Shown here: positions 7,186 to 12,564 of the stretch, one piece after another | Layout: every line of letters starts with the position of its first letter | How positions within the stretch are numbered: position 1 is the stretch's first letter | Assembly (NCBI GenBank): GCA_947624665.1 | Contig: CANQLK010000044.1 | Coordinates: 1 to 12,564 of the forward strand | Length of the DNA: 12,564 nucleotides | From: Candidatus Gastranaerophilales bacterium | Lineage (GTDB): Bacteria > Cyanobacteriota > Vampirovibrionia > Gastranaerophilales > Gastranaerophilaceae | Reading direction: 5' to 3' | The notes under the pieces: generated by a model | What the model saw: only the letters and a program-made list of their open reading frames with translations | Told to the model about the DNA's origin: nothing | The model's database searches: none | Made by a program: the position numbers and the translations under genes

Positions 7186-7521
7186 ATGGGATTTCTTGCA
7201 TCATTCAGCAGACAAATGTATTTGACGGCTTATGTTAATCATCTTGAAACAAAGTTGAATGATATAACCACGCAAAAATTAAATTTATTGGATACGATAT
7301 CTCAATTATCTACAGAGATAAGTGATATTTCGGATACGGATTCTCCTGCGGTAAAGCAGTTAGAGGCTCGTCGAGTAGAGTTGGAAAATTTAGATAAGCA
7401 GCTTGAAGTCAGAATGCAGAAAATTCAAACTCAATTGCAGGCTGCAAATACCGAGCTTCAATCGGCTTCACAGACTGTTCAGCAAAATCTGCAGCGCTCC
7501 TTCTCTTATAATGTAGGTTAA
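7186..7521 (+). CDS. Small coiled-coil protein of unknown function, 111 aa
   Basis: No function recognised. ATG at 7186 is preceded by AAGGTAAGGT, a good ribosome binding region. After a short N-terminal segment with hydrophobic and aromatic residues (MGFLASFSRQMYLTAYV), residues about 18-102 are glutamine-, leucine- and glutamate-rich with few prolines or glycines, the pattern of one or two long amphipathic helices broken near DTDSPAV (51-57). That gives a likely helical hairpin or coiled coil. The tail ends in RSFSYNVG, with aromatics close to the C-terminus. There is no cleavable signal peptide and no cysteine. Small helical-hairpin proteins include secretion-needle and chaperone-like families, but nothing here proves such a role. 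Neighbours (a kinase, then yceD/rpmF) give no clue. Codon use matches the surrounding genes. Confidence 0.85.
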   Translation: MGFLASFSRQMYLTAYVNHLETKLNDITTQKLNLLDTISQLSTEISDISDTDSPAVKQLEARRVELENLDKQLEVRMQKIQTQLQAANTELQSASQTVQQNLQRSFSYNVG

Positions 7522-7523
7522 TA

Positions 7524-7544
7524 TCGGGGATGAAATAATCCCGA
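7524..7544 (+). terminator. Hairpin terminator after the coiled-coil gene
   Basis: GGGAT (7527-7531) pairs with ATCCC (7538-7542) around a GAAATA loop, extended by C7525-G7543 and T7524-A7544 with one bulged G. It is followed by AATTTTG, so the T-run is short. It starts just after the stop and before the next promoter, fitting a unit boundary. Confidence 0.5.
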
Positions 7545-7586
7545 AATTTTGTTCGTAAAGAGCATTAATATGCTTGTTCTTTTGAT

Positions 7587-7614
7587 TTGACAAAATAAAT
7601 CTTCAATTTAAAAT
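7587..7614 (+). promoter_or_regulatory. Promoter of the yceD-rpmF-plsX-fab operon, possibly giving a leaderless mRNA
   Basis: A consensus TTGACA (7587-7592) and TAAAAT (7609-7614, five of six consensus bases) are 16 bases apart. Transcription would begin at about 7621, one base before the ATG at 7622, leaving essentially no leader. No Shine-Dalgarno sequence stands in front of that ATG, which agrees with a leaderless start. Confidence 0.65.
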
Positions 7615-7621
7615 AAATAAA

Positions 7622-8116
7622 ATGAAGATAAAAATTTCCGAAATAGAAAATACATTCAAAAAAGAACAAAATATTAATTTCTGTGAAAAAATAGAAGAAT
7701 TTAATAAAGACGTTCCCGTAAAGGCTGATTTAAAAATAAAAATTCAAGGTGAAATTATAAAAATAAGCGGGAGAATTAATGCTGTTTTAAATTTAACCTG
7801 CGATGTATGTTTAAAAGACTTTACAAAAATATTTGATTTTAAAGTTGAAGAATATTATATAAAAGATAAGCTTAATAATGGCGAAAACAGACAATTTGAA
7901 CTTGTCGGGAATTCTTTTGCGGAAGATTTAAACGGCTGCGATGAGATAGATATTACAGATTTTATTTATCAATCTGTAATTTTACAATTACCAAATAAAA
8001 TTGTTTGTGATATAAATTGTAATGGGAATGAAAATGTAAATCGCTATATAAAAAACGGTAACAATTCTTTCTCAGGATTAGAGATATTAATGAAAGAAAA
8101 AAAAGAAAAGGAATAA
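7622..8116 (+). CDS. yceD: YceD/DUF177 family protein (linked to 23S rRNA metabolism)
   Basis: Member of the DUF177 (YceD) family, almost always found just upstream of rpmF and linked in E. coli and plants to 23S rRNA accumulation. The product is 164 aa, close to the usual 160-180. It has the family CxxC after a beta-rich region (LTCDVCL, C60 and C63), the conserved DITDFIYQSVILQLP helix (110-124), and a second cysteine pair (C129, C133) in KIVCDINC; together these could bind a metal. The N-terminus (MKIKISEI) fits the family start, though no ribosome binding site precedes it. The C-terminus is a short lysine/glutamate run. The rpmF ATG follows after 4 bases, and the GGA in the last codons here lies in the rpmF ribosome binding site, implying coupled expression. 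Confidence 0.88.
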   Translation: MKIKISEIENTFKKEQNINFCEKIEEFNKDVPVKADLKIKIQGEIIKISGRINAVLNLTCDVCLKDFTKIFDFKVEEYYIKDKLNNGENRQFELVGNSFAEDLNGCDEIDITDFIYQSVILQLPNKIVCDINCNGNENVNRYIKNGNNSFSGLEILMKEKKEKE

Positions 8117-8120
8117 AATT

Positions 8121-8324
8121 ATGGCAGTACCAAAGAAAAGAACAGGAAAAGCAGCACAAGCATCAAGAAGAGCAAACTGGAAAGGTTCTGTTCCCGAGAC
8201 AACAATTTGTACTAATTGCGGAGCAACTGTATTAACTCATACGGTATGTACGGAATGCGGTACTTATAAAGGCAATGTGGTAAGCAAAAAAGTTGTTAAG
8301 ACAGAACAAAAAGAAGCTGAATAA
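8121..8324 (+). CDS. rpmF: 50S ribosomal protein L32, zinc-ribbon form
   Basis: Small basic protein of the large ribosomal subunit. At 67 aa it has the diagnostic start MAVPKKRTGKA and SRRANW, and a four-cysteine zinc ribbon, C30-x2-C33 and C43-x2-C46. The paired cysteines mark the zinc-binding (C+) form; cyanobacterial L32 as I remember it lacks them. AAAGGA lies 8 bases before the ATG. The last coding bases and the stop fall in the first unit of a 12-base tandem repeat that continues into the plsX leader. The yceD-rpmF-plsX order is the common bacterial arrangement and ties ribosome and lipid synthesis on one transcript. Confidence 0.97.
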   Translation: MAVPKKRTGKAAQASRRANWKGSVPETTICTNCGATVLTHTVCTECGTYKGNVVSKKVVKTEQKEAE

Positions 8325-8352
8325 AACACGGAATAAAATACGGAATAAAATG
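8317..8352 (+). repeat. Three tandem 12-base units across the rpmF stop
   Basis: CTGAATAAAACA (8317-8328), CGGAATAAAATA (8329-8340) and CGGAATAAAATG (8341-8352) lie end to end. Each contains GAATAA, and in the first unit this is the last rpmF codon plus stop. The units fill most of the 41-base gap to plsX and lead into its GGGGAT ribosome binding site. Likely replication slippage. Confidence 0.8.
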
Positions 8353-8365
8353 GGGATATCAATGT

Positions 8366-9430
8366 ATGACTAGGATAGCTATAGATGCGATGGGCGGAGA
8401 TAATGCGCCCAAAGCGATAGTTGAGGGTGCTGTTTGGGCTGCAATGGAATATAATATTCCTATAGAGTTGGTTGGCAAAACCTATGATATAGAAAGAGAA
8501 CTGGATAGAATTGATCAGGAAGGAATAGTCGCTTCCGCCGGAGGAGGTCTTTTTCCGCCCAAAAGAATAAAAGTCAATGTAAAAAGTTTGGATATTAAAA
8601 AAACACATGCTTCGGAAGTAATAGAAATGGGTGAGGCTCCGGGTCAGGCTATCAGAAAAAAAAGAAATTCTTCGATAGTTTTGGCTGTTAATTCTGTTGT
8701 AACCGGCAGTTCTGATGCTGTTGTTGCGGCAGGTTCTACGGGTGCTGCAATGGGTGCAAGTCTGTTCGGACTCGGCAGGCTCCACGGAATTGAAAGACCT
8801 GCTATCGCTACAGTCCTTCCTACAATGAAAGGCCCTTTGGTTCTTATTGACTCGGGCGCAAATACCGATTGTACTCCTGATATGTTATATCAATTTGGTT
8901 TAATGGGTTCTACCTATGCTAAATCAGTTTTAAATATTGAAAACCCGAGAATTGCACTCTTAAATATCGGTGAAGAAGCAGGTAAAGGTGACGAACTTGC
9001 TAAAGATGCTTACAAACTTTTTGACGAAAACAAAGATAAATTGAATTTTATAGGTAATGCCGAGGGGAAAGAAATATTCCTCGGAAACTGCGATGTAATT
9101 GTCTGCGACGGTTTCGTCGGAAATGTCACTCTTAAAACTATTGAAGGCGTTGCAAGAATGTTCTTCTATATGGTTAAAAACGAATTCTCAAGAAGTTTAT
9201 CATCTAAGCTAATTGGTTTCTTTGTCAGACCTATATTAAAGAAAATGTATTCTAAAATTAATTATGAAGAATTTGGCGGAGCATTATTACTGGGAGTTAA
9301 AGGTATTACCGTAATTTGTCACGGTCGCTCTACCGCCTATGCTATAAAAAATGCCGTTAAGGTCGCTTATAATGCGGTTGAAGCCGGTGTTAACAAAAGT
9401 ATAGCTTCATACTTTGGGGAGATTGAATAA
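8366..9430 (+). CDS. plsX: Phosphate acyltransferase PlsX
   Basis: Converts acyl-ACP and phosphate into acyl-phosphate, the donor for PlsY in phospholipid synthesis; a peripheral membrane enzyme. The 354-aa product has AIDAMGGD (5-12), AGSTGA (122-127), DSGAN (162-166), LLNIGEE (198-204), CDGFVGNVTLKT (247-258) and YEEFGGALLLGVKG (300-313). Family members are usually 330-345 aa. The excess sits between VGK (36-38) and HASEVIE (81-87), where about 20 extra residues, including SAGGGLFPPKR (57-67), are inserted. The usual HGSSD near the C-terminus reads HGRST (319-323). The start at 8366 gives the standard MxIAIDAMGGD; GGGG (8352-8355) is 10 bases upstream, and an out-of-frame ATG lies at 8362. 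fabH begins 2 bases after the stop. Confidence 0.96.
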   Translation: MTRIAIDAMGGDNAPKAIVEGAVWAAMEYNIPIELVGKTYDIERELDRIDQEGIVASAGGGLFPPKRIKVNVKSLDIKKTHASEVIEMGEAPGQAIRKKRNSSIVLAVNSVVTGSSDAVVAAGSTGAAMGASLFGLGRLHGIERPAIATVLPTMKGPLVLIDSGANTDCTPDMLYQFGLMGSTYAKSVLNIENPRIALLNIGEEAGKGDELAKDAYKLFDENKDKLNFIGNAEGKEIFLGNCDVIVCDGFVGNVTLKTIEGVARMFFYMVKNEFSRSLSSKLIGFFVRPILKKMYSKINYEEFGGALLLGVKGITVICHGRSTAYAIKNAVKVAYNAVEAGVNKSIASYFGEIE

Positions 9431-9432
9431 AT

Positions 9433-10431
9433 ATGAGTATTCCGATTAAAATAGCTGCTGTTGCATTTCAGGTTCCTTCTACCGTAATTACAAATGATGA
9501 TTTGACTAAAATTATCGATACCTCCGACGAATGGATTAAAACAAGAACAGGTATAGAAAGAAGGCATGTTCTCTCCGGTAATGAATCTGCTGTAGATATG
9601 GGAATAATGGCAGCAAAAAAAATTCTTGAAAAATCGAAAATTGATGTTGAAAGTATTGATTATATAATAGCTCCCGCCAGTGTTGAAACCCATGCATACC
9701 CTTCTACAGCCTGCGAAATTCAAGCCGCTATAGGTGCTGTTAATGCGGCATGCTTCGATATTACCGCAGCTTGCTCGGGACTTATTTATGCTATGGGAAT
9801 AGGTAGAGCTCTTATTAAATCAGGCATGGCTAAAAATGTTTTGCTTGTTGCAACTGATGCCGTTTCAAGATGCTTGGATTGGACAGACAGAACAACATGC
9901 GTTCTGTTTGGTGACGGCGCAGGTGCTATGTTGCTTACTGTCTCCGATGACGAGCAAGATGATATCCTTGCAGTCGATTTAAAAGCAGAAGGTCAGTACG
10001 GTAATTTTATTAAAATGCCTATCCCCGGTAAAAACTGTCCTTTGGTTGAGCCTAATGAACAGGAAAAAATGTTCGTTAAAATGGAAGGTAAAGAGGTTTA
10101 TAAATATGTTGTAACAAATCTTCCCGTTTATGTTGAAGAATGTGTTGCAAAATCAGGTTTAAAGATGAGTGAGATAGACTATCTTATCCCGCATCAGGCT
10201 AACTTGAGAATAATTGAAGCTCTTGAAAAACGTTTGGAATTTAACCCCGAACATGTAATCTCTAATATTCAGGAATATGCAAATACTTCAGCTGCATCCA
10301 TTCCTATTGCTCTTGTTGAAGCAGTTCAACAGGGTAAAATAAAATTGCCCGCAACCGCTGTTTTGACAGGCTTTGGTGCAGGCATGACCGTTGGTACCGC
10401 CGTTGTCAGATTAAGAGAAGGTATTGTTTAA
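9433..10431 (+). CDS. fabH: Beta-ketoacyl-ACP synthase III (FabH)
   Basis: Starts fatty acid synthesis by condensing acetyl-CoA (or another acyl-CoA) with malonyl-ACP. The 332-aa thiolase-fold protein has the catalytic triad in family context: C114 in TAACSGL, H254 in PHQANLRI and N284 in YANTSAASIP. Also visible are SDEWIKTRTGI (31-41), PSTACEIQ (90-97), FGDGAGA (159-165) and the C-terminal GFGAGMTVG (313-321). The primer preference (straight or branched) cannot be read reliably. A GGGGAG run near the plsX stop, about 10 bases upstream, can serve as ribosome binding site. The stop overlaps the fabD start by one base (TAATG). Confidence 0.97.
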   Translation: MSIPIKIAAVAFQVPSTVITNDDLTKIIDTSDEWIKTRTGIERRHVLSGNESAVDMGIMAAKKILEKSKIDVESIDYIIAPASVETHAYPSTACEIQAAIGAVNAACFDITAACSGLIYAMGIGRALIKSGMAKNVLLVATDAVSRCLDWTDRTTCVLFGDGAGAMLLTVSDDEQDDILAVDLKAEGQYGNFIKMPIPGKNCPLVEPNEQEKMFVKMEGKEVYKYVVTNLPVYVEECVAKSGLKMSEIDYLIPHQANLRIIEALEKRLEFNPEHVISNIQEYANTSAASIPIALVEAVQQGKIKLPATAVLTGFGAGMTVGTAVVRLREGIV

Positions 10432-11372
10432 TGAATAAATTTGCTTTGGTTTTCCCCGGACAAGGTGCTCAAAAGTCGGGCATGGGGAAAGATTTATATG
10501 ATAATTCACAAGCTGCCCGCAATGTGTTTGAAACTGCTAATAGAGTTTTAAACTATGATATTGCCGATTTATGTTTTAACGGTTCAGAAGAAGATTTAAA
10601 GAAAACCGTAAATTCTCAGCCTTGTATATTGACGGTATCCATAGCCGCACTTGAAGCTCTAAGAGAAAAAGTAAATCTTGAAGCAGGTGCATTTGCAGGT
10701 CACAGTTTGGGGGAATATGCGGCATTGTATGCTTCAGGCGCTCTTGATTTGGAATCTGTATTTAAACTCATTCAAAAAAGAGCTCAGCTTATGGATAAAG
10801 CCGCAGGTTTATCCGAAGGTTCAATGGCAGCAGTTTTGGGACTTGATGATAATAGTGTCGAAAATATAACAAATCAGTTATCGGAAGTTTTTGTTGCTAA
10901 TTACAATTGTCCCGGACAGGTTGTTATAACAGGTTCAAAAAATGAAATAAACGGTAATATTGATAAATTTAAAGAAGCAGGGGCAAAGAAAGTTATACCA
11001 CTTGCTGTTTCAGGTGCTTTTCATTCACCTTTTATGAAAACGGCAGCTGTTGAATTTGAAAATTTTGTTGAACAGTTTAATTTTAAATCCGTTAAAATAC
11101 CTGTATATACAAATGTGGATGCTTTCGCTGAACAGGACGGGCAAAATTTTAAAAGCAAACTGCCAAGACAAATATATTCTTCCGTACTTTGGACTCAAAC
11201 AATAGAAAATATAGCCAAAAACGGAATTTCTGATTTTATCGAAATAGGGCCGGGAAAAGTACTTTCGGGTCTGAACAAAAAAATTAATCCCGAAATCAAC
11301 ACAAAGAACGTTTGTGATTATGAATCTTTAATGTCTGTTGTTTCGGAAATAAAGGAAAAGGAGCTTGTATAA
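10431..11372 (+). CDS. fabD: Malonyl-CoA:ACP transacylase (FabD)
   Basis: Transfers malonyl from CoA to ACP, supplying the extender unit. The 313-aa protein has FPGQGAQ (8-14, oxyanion Q11), the nucleophile in GHSLGEY (90-96, S92), R117 in QKRAQLMD, and H198 in SGAFHSPFM, with the C-terminal EIGPGKVLSG segment. These match the Ser-His machinery and the malonate-binding arginine of the family. ATG at 10431 overlaps the fabH stop by one base, with GAGAAGG about 9 bases upstream, so translation is probably coupled. The stop likewise overlaps the fabG start by one base. Confidence 0.97.
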   Translation: MNKFALVFPGQGAQKSGMGKDLYDNSQAARNVFETANRVLNYDIADLCFNGSEEDLKKTVNSQPCILTVSIAALEALREKVNLEAGAFAGHSLGEYAALYASGALDLESVFKLIQKRAQLMDKAAGLSEGSMAAVLGLDDNSVENITNQLSEVFVANYNCPGQVVITGSKNEINGNIDKFKEAGAKKVIPLAVSGAFHSPFMKTAAVEFENFVEQFNFKSVKIPVYTNVDAFAEQDGQNFKSKLPRQIYSSVLWTQTIENIAKNGISDFIEIGPGKVLSGLNKKINPEINTKNVCDYESLMSVVSEIKEKELV

Positions 11373-12100
11373 TGTCTGAAAACAAGGTAGCAATTATAAC
11401 GGGTGCATCAAGAGGAATAGGTAAAGCTTGCGCCGTTGAACTCGCAAAAGCAGGTTATGATATTGCCATTACTTATGCAGGTAATGATGAAGCCGCTAAT
11501 AAAACTTTGGATGAATTGAAAGCTTTAAATGTAAAAGCAAAAGCTTATAAGTTTGATGTCGCTGATGCAAATTCCTGTTCGTCTGCGGTTGAACAAATTC
11601 TTAGTGACTTCGGTAAAGCTGATGTCCTCGTTAATAATGCAGGCATTACACGTGACGGTTTATTTATGCGAATGAACCGTGAAAACTGGGAAGCAGTTAT
11701 CAATACAAATCTGAATAGTGTTTATTATATGACCAATGCAGTTATAAAAACTATGATAAAACAAAGATACGGTTGTATTATAAACATGTCAAGTATTGCG
11801 GGAAGAATGGGAAATGCCGGACAAGCAAACTACTCAGCCGCAAAGGCAGGTTTAATTGGTTTTACTAAATCCTTGGCAAAAGAATTAGGTTCAAGAAATA
11901 TCAGAGTTAATGCTATAGCTCCGGGATTTATTTCAACGGATATGACAAAAGGACTCGATGCCGAAAAAATTACCGAGCATATACCTTTAAAAAGACTCGG
12001 TCAGCCTGAGGATATTGCAAAAACGGTTAAATTTTTGGCTGATGATGCTTTATATATTACAGGTCAGGTTATCGGTGTCGACGGAGGTCTTGTAATATAA
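11372..12100 (+). CDS. fabG: 3-oxoacyl-ACP reductase (FabG)
   Basis: NADPH-dependent short-chain dehydrogenase that performs the first reduction of the elongation cycle. The 242-aa protein shows the Rossmann TGASRGIG (10-17), NNAG (88-91), and the catalytic set S141, Y154 and K158 (YSAAK) with N114 in NTNLNS. The late motifs NAIAPGFISTDMT (180-192) and VDGG (236-239) are typical of FabG. ATG at 11372 overlaps the fabD stop (TAATG), with AGGAG 8 bases upstream. Many SDR paralogues exist, but the position between fabD and acpP makes FabG very likely. An 86-base gap with its own promoter separates it from acpP. Confidence 0.97.
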   Translation: MSENKVAIITGASRGIGKACAVELAKAGYDIAITYAGNDEAANKTLDELKALNVKAKAYKFDVADANSCSSAVEQILSDFGKADVLVNNAGITRDGLFMRMNRENWEAVINTNLNSVYYMTNAVIKTMIKQRYGCIINMSSIAGRMGNAGQANYSAAKAGLIGFTKSLAKELGSRNIRVNAIAPGFISTDMTKGLDAEKITEHIPLKRLGQPEDIAKTVKFLADDALYITGQVIGVDGGLVI

Positions 12101-12106
12101 AAATAT

Positions 12107-12120
12107 AAATTTGCAAATTT
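12107..12120. promoter_or_regulatory. Perfect 14-bp palindrome on the acpP -35 box, possible operator
   Basis: AAATTTGCAAATTT equals its reverse complement and covers the TTGCAA -35 element (12111-12116). This position would suit a repressor that blocks acpP transcription. It does not look like the FapR or FabT sites I know, and AT-rich DNA yields such palindromes by chance more often than balanced DNA. Confidence 0.45.
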
Positions 12121-12138
12121 GTTTGTAGATAGTATAAT
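12111..12138 (+). promoter_or_regulatory. Internal promoter of acpP
   Basis: TTGCAA (12111-12116) and consensus TATAAT (12133-12138) are 16 bases apart, in the fabG-acpP gap. Transcription would begin near 12145, giving a leader of about 42 bases that ends in the GAGGTAG ribosome binding site (12175-12181). Confidence 0.7.
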
Positions 12139-12186
12139 AATTGAAGAAAATTAAATTTAAGTATTAGTTAAAATGAGGTAGAAAAA

Positions 12187-12420
12187 ATGAGTGACGTTCT
12201 AGAGAGAGTAAAAAAAGTAGTTGTTGAACAATTAAGTGTTGATGCAAGTGCAGTTACTCCCGAAGCAAGCTTCACAGCAGACTTAGGAGCTGATTCATTG
12301 GATACGGTAGAATTGGTTATGGCATTCGAAGAAGAATTCGGATGTGAAATCCCCGATGAAGAAGCTGAAAAAATTGCAACTGTTCAAGATGCAGTAAATT
12401 ATATCGAAGCAAATTCATAA
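12187..12420 (+). CDS. acpP: Acyl carrier protein
   Basis: Carries growing acyl chains on a 4'-phosphopantetheine arm. The 77-aa product is acidic and four-helical, with the attachment serine S37 in GADSLDTVELV, followed by EEEFGCEIPDEEAEKI, the standard helix II-III region. GAGG (12175-12178) lies 8 bases before the ATG, a strong site that suits high expression. It sits between fabG and fabF with its own promoter upstream and a stem-loop downstream, so it can be made in excess of its neighbours. Confidence 0.98.
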   Translation: MSDVLERVKKVVVEQLSVDASAVTPEASFTADLGADSLDTVELVMAFEEEFGCEIPDEEAEKIATVQDAVNYIEANS

Positions 12421-12446
12421 TTGCCCGATAAAATCAATACAGGATT

Positions 12447-12485
12447 TAATGAGGGGTTCTTGAATATTGCAAGTTCTCCTCATTA
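12447..12485 (+). terminator. Stem-loop between acpP and fabF, partial terminator or 3' stabiliser
   Basis: TAATGAGGGG (12447-12456) pairs with CTCCTCATTA (12476-12485), 10 bp with one G-U pair. After a TT/TT internal loop comes CTTG (12459-12462) with CAAG (12470-12473) and a 7-base loop. The tail TTATTAATT is T-rich but broken. Since fabF starts 26 bases later, read-through is expected. Confidence 0.6.
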
Positions 12486-12511
12486 TTATTAATTAGCAAA
12501 TAGGTGAAAAA

Positions 12512-12564
12512 ATGACAAAAAGACGTGTAGTAGTAACAGGCATGGGGGTAGTATCACCCTATGG
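12512..12564 (+). CDS. fabF: Beta-ketoacyl-ACP synthase II (FabF), first 17 codons, cut by right edge
   Basis: Elongating condensing enzyme. Only the N-terminus is present: MTKRRVVVTGMGVVSPYG, the classic FabF/FabB opening (RRVVVTGxGxVSP). AGGTG lies 7 bases before the ATG. The place after acpP is the standard one for fabF. The catalytic Cys-His-His residues lie beyond the window, so activity cannot be judged. Confidence 0.92.
   Translation, partial: MTKRRVVVTGMGVVSPY

Noticed and set aside
7962..8785. Minus-strand open frames across yceD/rpmF and rpmF/plsX (65 and 173 codons)
   Set aside because: They are antisense to conserved genes, and the translations are rich in cysteine, serine, tyrosine and phenylalanine, typical of spurious frames in AT-rich DNA.
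9367..9723. Minus-strand open frame of 118 codons over plsX/fabH
   Set aside because: It crosses the junction of two well-supported genes and has no family match.
10678..10869. Plus-strand open frame of 63 codons inside fabD
   Set aside because: It is an alternate frame over the GHSLG region of fabD, with no independent support.

Overview
The window is AT-rich bacterial chromosome with dense, short-spaced genes and no sign of phage, insertion sequences, CRISPR or rRNA/tRNA. The polynucleotide phosphorylase has a cyanobacteria-like core (SNGSTSMGS, LTDIQGIEDFLGDMDFK, NPTHQE). Together with the low GC this suggests a non-photosynthetic relative of the Cyanobacteria (Melainabacteria/Vampirovibrionia, for example Gastranaerophilales). 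That is a judgement from remembered family sequences, not a database result; a low-GC Firmicute is the main alternative.

Layout. Bases 1-2108 are a leftward cluster: a 99-aa hypothetical gene, rsgA (ribosome-assembly GTPase) and a short-chain polyprenyl diphosphate synthase cut by the left edge. A divergent intergenic region (2109-2320) holds a good sigma70-type promoter for pnp, which runs rightward to 4456 and ends at a 12-bp stem-loop. Next come two single-gene-like units, a TTG-initiated patatin-like lipase (4547-5734) and a uridine-kinase-family P-loop kinase (5822-6673).

Bases 6674-7521 are the least ordinary part. A 220-base non-coding leader rich in inverted repeats is followed by a possible 94-aa basic ORF and, six bases later, a 111-aa coiled-coil protein of unknown function. 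A hairpin at 7524-7544 closes the unit.

From 7587 to the right edge runs the lipid-initiation cluster: a TTGACA/TAAAAT promoter, a YceD/DUF177 gene, rpmF (L32, zinc-ribbon form), plsX, fabH, fabD, fabG, then a separate promoter, acpP, a stem-loop, and the first 17 codons of fabF. FabD loads malonyl onto ACP, FabH starts the chain, FabG reduces the keto intermediate, FabF elongates, and PlsX hands finished acyl chains to phospholipid synthesis. fabH/fabD and fabD/fabG overlap by one base (TAATG), suggesting coupled translation, while acpP has its own promoter and a 3' hairpin, fitting the need for much more ACP than enzyme.

I did not find a convincing new multi-gene system. The best leads are the structured leader and two small ORFs at 6780-7521, an apparently leaderless start for the yceD-rpmF-plsX-fab operon, a perfect 14-bp palindrome on the acpP -35 box, and an insertion of about 20 residues in PlsX.
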